Below are positions 11,407 to 23,051 of a stretch of 64,000 nucleotides of DNA, piece by piece (position 1 is the stretch's first letter; each line of letters opens with the position of its first letter). Position numbers and translations under genes: made by a program. The notes under the pieces are model-generated. The model did no database searches. It worked only from the letters and a program-made list of their open reading frames with translations, and had not been told where the DNA came from. The DNA is from Glebionis coronaria (lineage: Eukaryota; Streptophyta; Magnoliopsida; Asterales; Asteraceae), in NCBI GenBank assembly GCA_025667525.1, contig CM046882.1, positions 22,270,488-22,334,487 of the forward strand, written 5' to 3'.

Positions 11407-12930
11407 TCAATCTATTGGCCCGTCTATGGCAACGCGGTCAACCTTTTGTAAATTTTCCTTGAGATAACACTTGAGATACCACTTGAGTAAGTTTTTCCTT
11501 AATTCGATAACATCAAATTGCGTCACTGAATGGCGCCAACATCTTATGGGATGCGAGGTGCACAAGCTGCATGAGTTCTCTTGGTTTCTTGAATAGACCC
11601 CATGAACCAACTGCATGTTAGCAGAACAAAAAGTTTACAAAATTGTTTCTTAACAAAAAGTCACAACAATGTATTTACAACAAAATGACCACCATTTTCT
11701 AAAACTATCCGAAGTATGATCTTTGCAGTACTGTTAATTAATGAATTTGCGTATATTCTAATAGTTAGAAATAGTACCTTTAGTCTTGCAACAAACAAAC
11801 TCTGTAAATGAACTCGAACAACCTTAAGCCGAGGTGAAATCCAAAGCATTGAATCGGCAAGATCAACAAGATCGATAGTATCTCTTGTTCTTGAAGTGAT
11901 GATATTTACTAGTATCAGATTAGTTTCATCCAGTGGAGGCGTAAGATTTTGTCTAAGTTGTTTCGGTATTATAATATTCTACATTACAACAAGAAGACCA
12001 AATTAAGTTTAACAAATATAAAACATAATATAAACATATATTCACAAACTAAGGTTTTCCAAAACGTACCTTCTCAGAATTAGTCTTAATCACCAACCTT
12101 TTCGGCTTCAGACATTGAAGCATTTCATTCAAATTACGAAACCATGTGTCATTACGCTTTTTATACCGACTGGGGTATAGTCCAATATCAGCTGCAAAGA
12201 GACGGTCAACGTTCATGTTGTAAAAAGAACATATTGTACTGCCACTGTAAGTGATATGAACTAGGTTTGGGGCAGTGACTGTGATTTCTTTCGACTCATT
12301 AAATTGCAACAAACATAACTCACGGAGTGAATTACTTAATATTTTTATACATCCCGTCATATCACAACGACTTAAGGTCAAGACTTGAAGAAGGGGGAAT
12401 GTTTTGTTGCAGTCCATAAACATCATGTTGTTCATGGCAACCCCACTTAAATCTATAGTTTTCATCTGCTTGCAGATGCCAAAATCAATTATGCATGGCC
12501 TCATACGGGGTCCAAGAAATCGAAAAGTCTCAAGACGTGGTGTGTTGAGTTCTACGCTTTTCAAGCTTCCACAATAGTTTAGCTCAACAGTTTTTAGGTT
12601 GAAATTCTCTAGTTTCAGTGTTTTCATCCCAGAGCACCTTCTTAGCCTAAGAGAGTCTGCCGAGTGGAAGTCATCCGCCAAAATCCTTGATAATTCCTGA
12701 TCATCTAATCTGCGTCCAGTCAGAGAGAACTTTTTTTGTGATTGTGCAGCAATTCGTCTCCATTTTCTTGACAGGATCCGGACCTGATCTTTCTCTAAAG
12801 TTGGAAGGAAAGAGACGACATAGTGCAGAACAGTCTCATGTAATCTGGAGATTGTATCGTTGTCATCAAATATACCATTGTGGCTTTCCAGGAATCTTTC
12901 CTAAGAACACTGCCTCACTCTTCGTCCCAT
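11407..12930 (-). pseudogene. F-box/LRR gene, copy A, nonsense mutation at codon 10
   Basis: This is the duplicate of the intact gene at 52698-54222, with the same three exons: 12070-12930 (861 nt), 11778-11978 (201 nt) and 11407-11610 (204 nt). Splice sites are conserved (GTACGT donor, TGTAG acceptor, GTACTA donor, TGCAG acceptor). The tenth codon is TAG where copy B has TGG (Trp in CSWERF). After it the frame stays open to the normal end, through ISRLHETVLHYVVSFLP and the Leu-rich blocks. No in-frame ATG precedes the F-box after the stop, so an F-box-containing product is unlikely unless the stop is bypassed. An N-terminally truncated protein is possible but unsupported. Confidence 0.9.
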
Positions 12931-13113
12931 CTGTAATATTTTGAAAATTTTATTCGTTTTCAAATCTGAAATATCCTCTTTACATAGAGTAAGATCAACG
13001 AAGCAGCAAACACAATATCACGCGTTTATGAATCTGGGATTCAATATCGACTAGCTTAAATGTCTTAAATAAAAATTAGGTAGTTTCCGGAAAACATGAA
13101 CTTATAGGACATG

Positions 13114-13220
13114 CGGCGCAGCTTGTTGCCCGTTTGCTTTCTCCTAATATGTAAATTATAATTATTAATTCATTCTTATTGAATTGCTAAAAAAAAATAA
13201 AAAAATAAAAAAATAAAAAA
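13114..13220 (+). mobile_element. Short poly(A)-tailed retroinsertion
   Basis: These 107 bp are present in copy A and absent from copy B at the matching site. They end in an A-rich tail with TAAAAAA units. A 10-bp direct repeat ATAGGACATG flanks them (13104-13113 and 13221-13230); copy B has it once. It looks like a 5'-truncated LINE or other reverse-transcribed RNA inserted after duplication. Confidence 0.75.
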
Positions 13221-13230
13221 ATAGGACATG

Positions 13231-15341
13231 TATAGGAGTGATGATAGATTTTCTCATCCAAACTCAAAAAAGAAGTTTAAGAAGTGTCTTTTTACTCGAG
13301 TTTATGTACCATTCATAGCACAACTAATTTGCTCACAAGTTAAGAAGACTCTTGACATATACATGCGAATAAGCAGATATCAAGAAGATAAGTCACTATA
13401 TAAATCATCAGGAAGCCAGTTTTGCACCACATGGTCTCAGACTCTCAGTGACTCGCTCAAAGTTTATTGAGATGGACACAAGGCTATGCTGATGCTACAT
13501 TCTGTCAAATTAGTTCCCTATCTCAATCACATCCATGAAATTACGAACCTATCTTATGGTTGTGCTTTAATTGGAAACTCATGGAATGAACCTGGCTTGA
13601 TGCATGATTTACACAACCAGCTGAAATGTCTTGTTTCATGAAAATTTCTATTTCTTACTTTCTTGTTATCTTGATCCTATGAAAAAGAGATAAGAATGTG
13701 AAAATGTGAGCCATCTATTCAGCAACCTCCTTAATAAACTTCGGATTACTATCCTCGTAGAATGTTACATAAAAACCACTATATTATACTACCCTACCGT
13801 ACCCCCCGCTCCCTGCAACCAATTCCTCGGCATACACTTGAGATTCACCAGCTCTTTATAAAATCGCAGCCAGAACATCATTTTCGAAATAACATAAAGT
13901 TTTATAAAAAAAAGATAATGAAATATGGAATGCGCCAAACAAAATTGATACACAAATTCAATTAATCTTTATAAGACACAAATCCAAGCCGTTGCTACCG
14001 CATGTACATAGACTATGAAACTGAATTTGAAACTGAATTTGAAATTTTGAAATTTTGGACTTTGGATGAAAAATTTGCATTTCCATTGCTACCGCGCATG
14101 TACATAGACTATGAAGCATCCATGGATCAATCTCTTTTTAACATGTATACGCCGTTTTCATAAACTAAAATTAATTACTCGTAACAATCAAGATCCAGAA
14201 TCATAAATCAATTACCAAATGCGGCAAATTTCGTATAAATGATGATTGAACTTACACGGCAGAATTTGAAGTCCACAAAACAATCTTATTGCCGATTTGT
14301 CAACACTCAACGGAATGAAACTGCTTGACCTTCTCCGATCTACTAAAATATCCTTTCCCCCGAACTCAACTCTACGGTTTGATCAAAACTAATCCAATTG
14401 CAGCTTCTTGGCAAATCTTTCCTCTAATCTCACCCCTATGATTTACTTATCTCATCGGAACTGAATTCAAGGGTTTATAAAAAGGGGCCTTTTTAGGACA
14501 AAAAAAAAAGAATAGTTGAACTTACACGACATCTCACGTAATGACCCGGAAAATCCACAATATAACACAATCTATGGATCCAGAAACCAAATTTGGATCC
14601 GAAACAAAACCCGACTCGCAAGCACCCCTATTTAGTGATCATTTAATCTTTAGCTTATTACATGAATCCGTATTAAGTTTTCACATATCCTATGACATTT
14701 ATTTCATATTAGAAATCAATGTCTTTTTGTTCCGAAAATAAACAATATTAGTATTACAGATAATTTATTTCACATAATTCTACCATGGATTTCATGCATT
14801 ATGGTACTTGATCTATTCCATTCACACAACTGACAAAAAAATAAAATTTTAGCATCTTATGTACTATATAGTGTTTGGATTTGCTTAAGCACGAATTCCG
14901 TATGAGCCGATCCCTTTTAAATTGATCCAAAACAGCTTAAAATAGGTATTCAATATCATCTTATGTACTATATAGTTTTAGTATGTATAACAGCAGCAGG
15001 CGAACATTATCTAAATTATCTTTTATAAATTGTGACACGTTAATTGTCTAAACAAAGAAAAAACAGTGATACAAGAAAAATAGATACTTGTAAATGGCCG
15101 CCAAAGCATCGGTTTAGCAGCTATATTACATGACCAGCTGAGCCAACCGTCAATGTCTTGCTGCTCTGTAGTCACCATGTTCTCACTGACGGGTACCCAA
15201 GAAATGTAAATATCAACACATTGTGTATAGTAAGATAACACGAGTATATTTGTGCACTTTCTGTTGGACCTTATATATTCCTGATTTTTAAGTGAATTTA
15301 CATAGATTAGTCATATACACAACATAACCAGCAATAAAAAG
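13231..15341. other. Copy A flank shared with copy B, no recognised gene
   Basis: It is nearly collinear with 54403-56515. Short open frames exist in both copies (for example 13228-13470) but carry no recognisable domain, and identity between recent duplicates is not evidence of coding. Similarity to copies B and C ends at CCAGCAATA near 15341. Confidence 0.6.
15023..15241 (-). other. Open frame conserved in three copies, function unknown
   Basis: The minus-strand frame contains VTTEQQDIDGWLSWSCNIAA. Related text appears at about 56280-56400 (copy B, with a TGA replacing an upstream Trp) and 33480-33600 (copy C, DIDDWLRWSCKLAA, with other stops). It may be a leftover exon of an unidentified gene. 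I cannot assign it. Confidence 0.3.
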
Positions 15342-15824
15342 TGATAATCTAAAACATTCAAAAACAATATGCCGCAATCAAATCTCGTAAACTACTCATA
15401 ACCTATTTACGACATCGATACATGTCTTTAAATATACATAGCCTACAGCTAACGAAAGTGATTTATATGATATATTCTAAGAGCATCTCCAATGGTGGAG
15501 TTTATCAAAAGCTTTTTGCATTTATTAAAGTGTAATTTCATAAATGTATAAGTATCAAAAAGTCATTTAGTTTGAACCTCTTTAATGGTAAAAGCTTTAG
15601 AAAAGCTTTTGGCAATAATGAAAGAGTCCGGTTATTTAAGATACCTTGTATCCTTTGGATACAAGGGGACAAATCTGGACCGTCCATCTCATCTTATCCA
15701 ACAACCCATATTAAAAACAAAAAAAAAGCGGAGGGGTAGTTTCGTCATTTTACCCCTCCCACCTAACACCACCTACCACTCTCTGGGATCGATTTCTTCT
15801 TCGTCTTCTCTCTAAAACACACAT

Positions 15825-15826
<2 letters not shown>

Positions 15827-15860
<34 letters not shown>
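15827..15860. repeat. (AC)n microsatellite
   Basis: This is an uninterrupted AC run of about 16 units within the left promoter-like arm of the composite element. Confidence 0.95.
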
Positions 15861-15862
<2 letters not shown>

Positions 15863-16220
15863 TTACATCTTAATTTATCAACACAAACATCAAATCCTTC
15901 GATCATCACCGTCACAAATCGATCATCCTCTTCATAAATAAGGTAAAGTTCATTCGATCTGTTTTGATTCATCTTTTTTAGCTTATTCGATGTGAATAAG
16001 CTTATAACTCATCTTATTTTTTATAGCTTATTTGATAAGTTACATGAATTTAACATGTCAAATGATAAGGTAACTTGATGCTTAATGTGAATAAGCTTAT
16101 TGATAATCATCACCTTTATTATGATGAATTATAAGCTAACTTATTAGCTTATTTTCATAAATTATAAGGTTTTTTAGCTTAATCTCGCTGAACATATTTA
16201 GTGTAACCTGTTTGTGAAGT

Positions 16221-17412
16221 ATCATATATGATATACTATATCATATATGATATAAGCTAAAATATCATATATGATGAGATATATCATATATGATAATGTG
16301 GTTGAAAATTGAATTAACTCTTTTTTTAATGGATTAATCTGGCTGAACATATTTAGTATGACTTGCTAATGAAGTATCATATATGATATGCTATATCATA
16401 TATGATATAAGCTAAATATCATATATGATCAAATAAATCATATATGATTATGTGCTTGAAAATTGAATTAAATCTTCTTTTTTGTGTAGAGAAGGTTGTT
16501 TACAAGGCGTGTTGAACATTACAAGCATCCAAAAGACCAAGAAGCTTAATAAATAAGCTCGTGAATTTTTCTTTTACGTTTATTGTTTGTTTTTTCTTGT
16601 AATCTCCTAATGGAGTTTTGAAGTTTATGGACGATTTTGTAATCAATTGGTATCTCGTACAACATCTTGTTAATATGATTTAACTTTCTTGGTATTATGT
16701 CATGATGGTTTTTATAAATTAAGTCATACGGAGTATATGATCATGCACTATCATATATGACACTCAAGAAAAACTTGGATTTATTAAATAAAGAATCTGA
16801 TGAATTCATGATTACAATAAAGAGTATGCACAATTAATAATCAAACACTTGTTCATAACATAAAAATGTACTTTTGAACAGAATCATATATGATAATTCA
16901 AACCGAACGTAACCTAATGTAAAATCATATATGATATACCTCTGATATCATATATGATAACAATTTATACAAAATCAAAAAAATGCAAAAAAACAGATTA
17001 TCAAATGATGAATTCATGCACAACGCCTACTCCGTCTTGATCCTTAAAACATATCCATGCACATCCTCTTGTTATAATCAACATCCCTCTCTGCTTTGCT
17101 CCAATGCTGTCAATCGCACCATCTCCGTCTGACTGCATTTATAAAAGATAAAAAGAACATATTATGCAACATTTTAACACCAAAATAAATTACTCATATA
17201 TATGATAGAAGACAAGTTTCAAGAGTTTATATTGATTTTCTAAAAAATACTCATACAGAATCTGTTTTTTCCTATGGTTTATTTGATATATCATATATGA
17301 TAGTTATATCATATATGATATATCATCAGTTATCATATATGATATATCTATCATATATGAAAAGTGATGATATATCATATATGATATATATATATATATC
17401 ATACATGATATA
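16221..17412. repeat. Cluster of ATCATATATGAT palindromes
   Basis: There are fifteen exact copies of the 12-bp palindrome ATCATATATGAT and three near copies in about 1.2 kb, grouped at 16221-16450, 16749-16760, 16883-16960 and 17288-17412. They lie mainly in the two apparent introns. AATAAGCTTATT-type palindromes surround them (15975-16180, 17455-17770). Confidence 0.9.
17001..17132 (-). other. Possible terminal exon in the composite element
   Basis: A minus-strand AG acceptor (AAATGCAG, ending at 17133) is followed by 43 open codons (SDGDGAIDSIGAKQRGMLII and onward) and a TGA stop at 17001-17003. The likely upstream leader (about 17808-17930) has only a short frame that closes quickly, so coding by splicing is not shown. 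It may be a captured gene fragment or an untranslated exon. Confidence 0.25.
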
Positions 17413-18256
17413 TCAAGCTTATTGCAGCCTACATCAGCAAACTTAATCCAACTTACATAAAATACCTCACGATTTGTCAACATAAGCTAATAAGCTAGCT
17501 TATTCATAACTCTCGTGTAATTTGTAAGCTTATTCACATAACTCCTATCTAATTCTCAAGATTATTTATAACTCTCATCTAATTAAAAATCTTATTCAAA
17601 CAAATAAGCTTATTCACATAAATCACCTAATTAAAAGCTAAATAGAATAAATTGATCAAAATAAGAACAATCAGTCGGAATAATTCGATCAAAATAAAAA
17701 CTATCAGTCGGCATATTTCGTTCAAAAAAGCTAATGAAAATAAATTAATAAGCTTATTCAAAATCAAATAAGCTAAAAAAAATAAGCATAGATTATAAGA
17801 ATACAAACCTGATATGAATTCGTGTTAAGTAATCGATCTAGTTAATCGATTGTGATGGATTCATGATGATGTTGTGATTGTTCGCTTCAAATTTTAGAGA
17901 GAGAAAGTAGATCGGGGTAGAGAGAGAAGTGAAAGAACGGGGTGTGTGTCTTTATGAGAAAGAAAGGAGAAAGTTGTGTAAATTGAGGATTTAATCTCAG
18001 CCCTTGAATGAGATGGAGATGGATGGTGGGGATGAGTCCCCTTGTATCCTAGAAAACTTTGGTATCCAAAAGAACTTAAATCATAATGAAAACAAGACAA
18101 ATTGGTGCAAACTAAACTTATTAATAGGTTTGCAAACACAAAGTTTTTGCTAAAAGCTTTGTAAAAAGTCTTTCACTTCAATGGTAAAAAGTCATTAACA
18201 AAAGGTTTATAAATAGTGAAAAGTCTTTTAAAAACCATGCATTGAAGATGCTCTAA

Positions 18257-19026
18257 GCTACTCGTAAAGCATAACCGAAAGCTGCATATAAATTTTACCT
18301 AAGGGTAATGAGTTCATAATAGATGATAATTTATCCATTGTATTATATATGTTAATCATATATAAATACAATGCAAATGTATACTTTTATTCATGCATTA
18401 AAATATGGGTCATTAGATTAAAGATGGAATACGCACAGCTTGGATGAAAACATTTAGCGAATACAAAAATAAAGATGGAATATGCACAGCAGCGTTTACT
18501 AAACGATACAAAATATGCACAACAAAAATAAAAGTAATGGGTTTATATGTGTATTAAATATCATTAAGAGGCATTAAGATACCTTTTTCAAGTCAAGATC
18601 ATTCAAAGATTTTGACATTTGACGGCGTCTGAACGAATAAAAAAAATCAAACAGTCTGAATGTTCAAAATGTTTGACCGGTTAAGAGGTTGGCTCATTAA
18701 AAGTCTGTTAAGACATTTTAAAGAAAAACAAACTCCGGATTGGACAAAGCATCATTCCTTCCGCATCAAAACTCTCGTTCATGTAGACGTCTACTTTTTT
18801 ATTTTTGTTATTTGCATGTATGTCTTTTGCGACAAAGTAAGCGTCATGAATAACGTTTTCCTTCGGAAGTAAACATCTTCTTCATTTTTAGCTATTATTT
18901 TATTTTATATCGTTAGTGGCTACTAGATATAAGTCTTGTGCACGCATCATAATTATACATCAATTAAATTTATTTTAATATTTAATATATTTGTTTATTC
19001 TATGTTTTATACGAGTATATTTTATA
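18257..19026. other. AT-rich intergenic, nothing recognised
   Basis: No domain-bearing frame or paired repeat was seen. The 70-codon open frame at 18660-18872 is of random-looking composition. Confidence 0.5.
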
Positions 19027-19968
19027 CTAGACGAGTACCCGCGCATAACGGCGAAATTTGGTTAGTGGTAAATAATTTACTGGCTATATTGTGGTAAGTG
19101 TTTCGTGTGTGTTCAAAATAAAGCATGAAAAGATCAAATTAAAATTATAGAATGTCTTAACATATGACAATTCAATGCTAGAAAAAATATTAAATAAACG
19201 TGTATCAAAAAGCCTATAAAAACTTTTAGTAAAGCTGAAAGTAAAACATTACATCAGAGTTTATGAGCTAACTAATAATATACGTTACTCGTTACGTAAA
19301 CCCTACATATTATATTAGTTGGTAAACAATTTAGAAAACCGGGTTAATCCGAGTTTACCCGATGACTCGACCAGGTCGATTTAAAAACCGGGTTTCAAAA
19401 CATTGAAAAATGGCATCGTTCATAACTTCATACGTTTATTTATTTTCATTACACGTCAATAATTTATCTCCAAATGACTTTAGTGTGTTCACATAATATA
19501 GTTTATATAAGCATTAAGATGTTTGAATTATAAATGTAGTATAGATTAGTGGGACCCATATTTTTCAATCATTCAATATTTTCAACTTTCAACCAAAAGA
19601 ATACATCTTTTAAAATGTAGTATAGATATTTAAATATAAAGTTTAGAGAGTATAAAGTGTAAGGACATTTTTTTATTTTAAAAAGTTACTGAAAAATGGA
19701 AAATTATAAATTTTACCTACTTCATCTAATTTATTTAAAATTCAACCAGTAAAGTTTTATTAACTATTTCATCTTTTTTTAAGTTTTTATTTTTCATATA
19801 TTTGACACCTAGACTTTTATGTTATTGTTTTCTCTATCAAATTCCTCCAACAATTTTTCACTCTTTTTTCTAATTTTTTAGCCAAATTTAAAATTAAATT
19901 AGTTTTTATTATTTTTAAAAATCTAAAAAATTTAGTTTCAAAAAACTATTACTCCTACTATTAAGAGA
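19027..19968 (-). mobile_element. Helitron-like non-autonomous element (tentative)
   Basis: The left edge reads, on the minus strand, GCGCGGGTACTCGTCTAG followed by T, which matches the CTAG-T 3' terminus and GC-rich pre-terminal block of plant Helitrons. The right edge (minus-strand TCTCTTAATAGTAGGAG) resembles a Helitron 5' TC end. The inner AT-rich sequence at 19650-19968 has a diverged relative at about 60190-60500. The termini are inferred by eye; no helicase is present. Confidence 0.4.
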
Positions 19969-20094
19969 AATTTTGATTTTTGGAAGATACAAATTTTATG
20001 CAAAACGTATTGCTTTACTAAGTAAAAAATTCTGAGAGTAGTGGTGAGATATGTTGTTGACATGCCAAAGAGAAAGAAAAAACAAGTGGCACTT

Positions 20095-21992
20095 TTTTTT
20101 TTAACGGCAAATATATTAATAACGCTAGCAAGATGGTAGAAACATATTACAAAGAGATTAAATAGGGTTCTTCAACCAATTCTCCCACGAAAAAGACTTA
20201 TTACATCTATTGCAACACCAAAAAAATAAAGCGAAACAACATCATCAAAAAGCACCGAGCGATGTGGAGTCTTATCATCAAAAATAAACCGGTTTTGGAA
20301 CGTCCATATTCTCCACCACGAGACACAAAAAACTCCTTCCAGAAAAGATTTAAGCGGAGACGATAGCCGGATCGAATTAAACCAACCATCCCAGTCCGAA
20401 AAAGAGGCAAACTCTTGCCAGGGTAATTCCTACCAGCGATAAACTTTTCGAAGAATAGAACTAGCCACCTCACACCGAAAAAAAATGATGTACATCCTTC
20501 ACATCCACTCCACAAAGAGGACATAACAAGGAGTCCAAGGTCACTCCTCTACGATTGATTCCACATCGGGTTGGCAGACTGTCATCACGAGCACGCCAAG
20601 CGAAGATGTTGATCTTTGTTGGAATACATTTTAACCATTTTGTAACTACAAGAGAGGATGGAAGATACAAATCATCAAGGAAATTACGTATCGCCTTAAC
20701 CTTAAACTCTCCATTTCCCGACAAATCACAAAACCATATATCTGCTATGTTCGACAAAGAGATAGAACTCATACGATCTGTAAGATCAGACCACTGTTCC
20801 TTCTCAGCACCTTCCCTCGCCTGCCTACGAAACGAAGAACCGAGCGAAACAGCTCCTAACTTATTAGCAACCGAAACTTCTTTATCAGACTCCAGAGCAA
20901 ACATACGAGGCAAACAGACTTTTAGAGGCACGTCAGAAACCCATGTATCAAGCCAAAACTGAGTGTCAGCACCATTTCCAACACGTTTCTTACAGTGACA
21001 AAAAAAAATCAAACCCTTTACTTTTTAAACATTGGACTTCGCGAAGAATGGAACACCAGTTAGAGGAGAAAGACAATGAGTGGGAATCCAAATTCGGGCC
21101 ATATATTGATTTTATAACCTGGAACCAAATGGAATCGTCACAAGACATAAAACGCCAAACCCACTTGAGGATGAGAGCTCGATTTAAAGCATGAATACTC
21201 GACACCCCAAGCCCTCCATTATTTATAGACGCCAGAATTTTGTCCCAAGCAACCCATGTGATCTTTTTATCACAAGGATCTGAGCCATAAAAGAAATTGT
21301 GTCGAATAGCTTCCATAGCTTTCAGCACCCCTTTAGGAACTTTAAAAATAGACATGTTGTATAATGGAAGGGCGCCAAGCACAGATTTGAGCAAAGTCAA
21401 ACTGCCGCCAATCGATAAGGTTTTAGCTTTCCATTTGGAAAGACAAGATTGAAGTTTAAGTACCATATCGTCCTATGCCGATCTCTTTGACATACAACCG
21501 CCAACAATCATTCCAAGATAACGAAATTGGCTCTGCAAAACAACACAACCAATCCTATCCGCCACCTGAACAACAATATTATGAGGAACCCCAATACCCA
21601 TCACTTGGCTTTTATGGATATTAATCTTTAACCCCGATGCAAAAAAAATAAATTTGAGTATGTTAATAATGTTGTGCAAGTTCGAGTCAGACCATTCTCC
21701 TATGAACATTGCATCGTCTGCATAGAATAGATAGGAAATGTTACATAGCCCGTTTAGAGAAATACCTTTAAAGATCCCGTCGCCAACTACACGAGAGAAA
21801 GCTATATGAAGAGACTCCATAATGAGGATAAAAAGATAAGGGGACAAGGGGTCTCCTTGTCTCAAGCCGTGACATAAGGGGAATTCAGGAGTAGGACTCC
21901 CGTTAACCTGTATCGACGCCATGGCGGAACTGAAGCAGCCTTGAATCCACCTACACCAATTAGGACCGAAACCAAAAGCTTGTAACACGTCC
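20095..21992 (-). mobile_element. 5'-truncated LINE (L1-type non-LTR retrotransposon)
   Basis: It has a perfect 18-bp target duplication, AAAAAACAAGTGGCACTT, at 20077-20094 and 21993-22010. The minus-strand 3' end carries a short A tail (the T run at 20093-20102). The body is the 3' part of a plant LINE ORF2, beginning mid-gene at DVLQAFGFG, as usual for incomplete target-primed reverse transcription. Confidence 0.93.
20160..21992 (-). pseudogene. LINE ORF2 fragment: reverse transcriptase and C-terminal zinc-finger domain
   Basis: From the truncation point the frame reads the reverse transcriptase palm. It includes GLRQGDPLSPYLFILIMESL and the catalytic FYADD box at about 21710-21725, then NIHKSQVMG. 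Frame breaks follow near 21470 and 21000. The downstream parts (LSIGGSLTLLKSVLGALPLY, FFYGSDPCDKKITWVAWDK, NNGGLGVSS) are the usual thumb and linker. Then comes the reverse-transcriptase-associated zinc-binding domain (GADTQFWLDTWV, CPLCGVDVKDVHHFF) at about 20500-20980. A third break near 20500 precedes the last part. The gene is dead by truncation and frameshifts. Confidence 0.92.
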
Positions 21993-22148
21993 AAAAAACA
22001 AGTGGCACTTGAATGCACACCGGTCATTGCGCCATTCACACGTCAAATACCATTTCTCATTCACATGCGTTGTTGATCGACTGTGTTTTTTTAGTGAGTG
22101 GTGTATTATTAGTGGGATTTTTTTGAGACTCATAACAAGCAAGTTTTA

Positions 22149-22529
22149 GGGTTCGTTTGGTATTGAGGGATGATCCTATAAACTTAGGATTTTAACTTTT
22201 CTAATTGTTTGGTTGCCTGTTTAGCTTTATGTGGCCCCACTCAAACACCATGAATAAGGGTTTTCAGTAAAGATGATATACTACCCAACTTTTACAAACA
22301 AGCAAATTCATATCCTGACAAGAATTACGTGTCATTACTTACAACCGTGTATGTAAATTAATTTTGGACTTCCTATGTATCAAAATAATGTATTTAATTA
22401 TTAAATAATTAATATTATTTCAAATATATATTTTTTATTTTATAATCAAAATGCAAATCCAAACAAAACCCAATTTCATATCCTAGTCAAAAGTATAATC
22501 CTAAACCCACTTACAAACCAAACAGACCC
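22149..22529. mobile_element. Tourist-like MITE
   Basis: It is 381 bp with inverted ends GGGTTCGTTTGGT and ACCAAACAGACCC (one shifted mismatch pair). TTA target duplications lie at 22146-22148 and 22530-22532. It has an AT-rich interior without coding. Both the TSD and the GGGTCTGTTTGG-type end fit the PIF/Harbinger Tourist group. Confidence 0.75.
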
Positions 22530-22532
22530 TTA

Positions 22533-23051
22533 GTTATTGATATGTCAATAGGAGGAGATAGGGTGACGTTCAGGTGTCATACAAATAACACATAATCAGA
22601 CCACACCACATCTGTCACTCTAAAATGCTTTGATGTCATGATCTTTGATGAACAATGACACTTTTATGCCATGTGCGCCATTGGTTTGTTGTTATAAAGT
22701 TTTAACCATATCTTGATGGAGGGTGTTGCGGTTCTGTTTTTATAAGTGATGTAATTTGTTTTAGTATATTACATTAATTTTATTATAGAAAATAATTATG
22801 TTACAATAATGATATGTGATAGTCATTGTAAATGAGATTCTTATGGCACCCAATGCTCCCGCTTCTCTAATATCAATGTGAGAGCATAAGGTATAATCGG
22901 CGGACGGCTTGGGCTGACAGACCAGCCAACACAACAATGTCACAAAATACATCGTTCCTCGTGTCACCTTCCCCACGCCAAGAACACATGGGTTTCTTCC
23001 ATATTATTTTATTCTTTTTTGTTTTTATGTGTATTTATGTGTTGTCAAGTA
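22533..23051. other. Intergenic, nothing recognised
   Basis: No domain, RNA gene or paired repeat was seen. Confidence 0.5.

Larger units (their letters stand above)
15481..18253. mobile_element. Composite TIR element (PIF/Harbinger-like ends) with palindrome-rich interior
   Basis: It starts GAGCATCTCCAATG and ends in the inverted CATTGAAGATGCTC, flanked by TAA on both sides (15478-15480 and 18254-18256), the target style of PIF/Harbinger elements. The same terminal sequence bounds a small MITE at 61408-61637. Nested inside, a second pair of inverted ends (GGATACAAGGGGAC near 15657 and its complement near 18035) bounds two promoter-like arms facing each other. Each arm is followed by a CT-rich leader, a GT donor and a repeat-filled apparent intron. 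No transposase was recognised, so it is non-autonomous. The GAGCATCTCCAATG family assignment comes from the 3-bp TSD and TIR style. Confidence 0.7.

Noticed and set aside
13228..13470. 80-codon open frame present in copy A and, at 54405-54647, in copy B
   Set aside because: The two regions are recent duplicates of non-coding sequence, so shared openness is expected; no domain and no splice context support a gene.
16221..17412. Repeated palindromes that might suggest a CRISPR array
   Set aside because: Spacing is irregular, there are no unique spacers of constant length, and the context is a plant transposon.
18660..18872. 70-codon plus-strand frame
   Set aside because: It is isolated, AT-biased and without domain, duplicate or regulatory context.
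20555..20962. 135-codon plus-strand frame
   Set aside because: It is antisense to the LINE reverse transcriptase-associated domain, which explains the coding potential.
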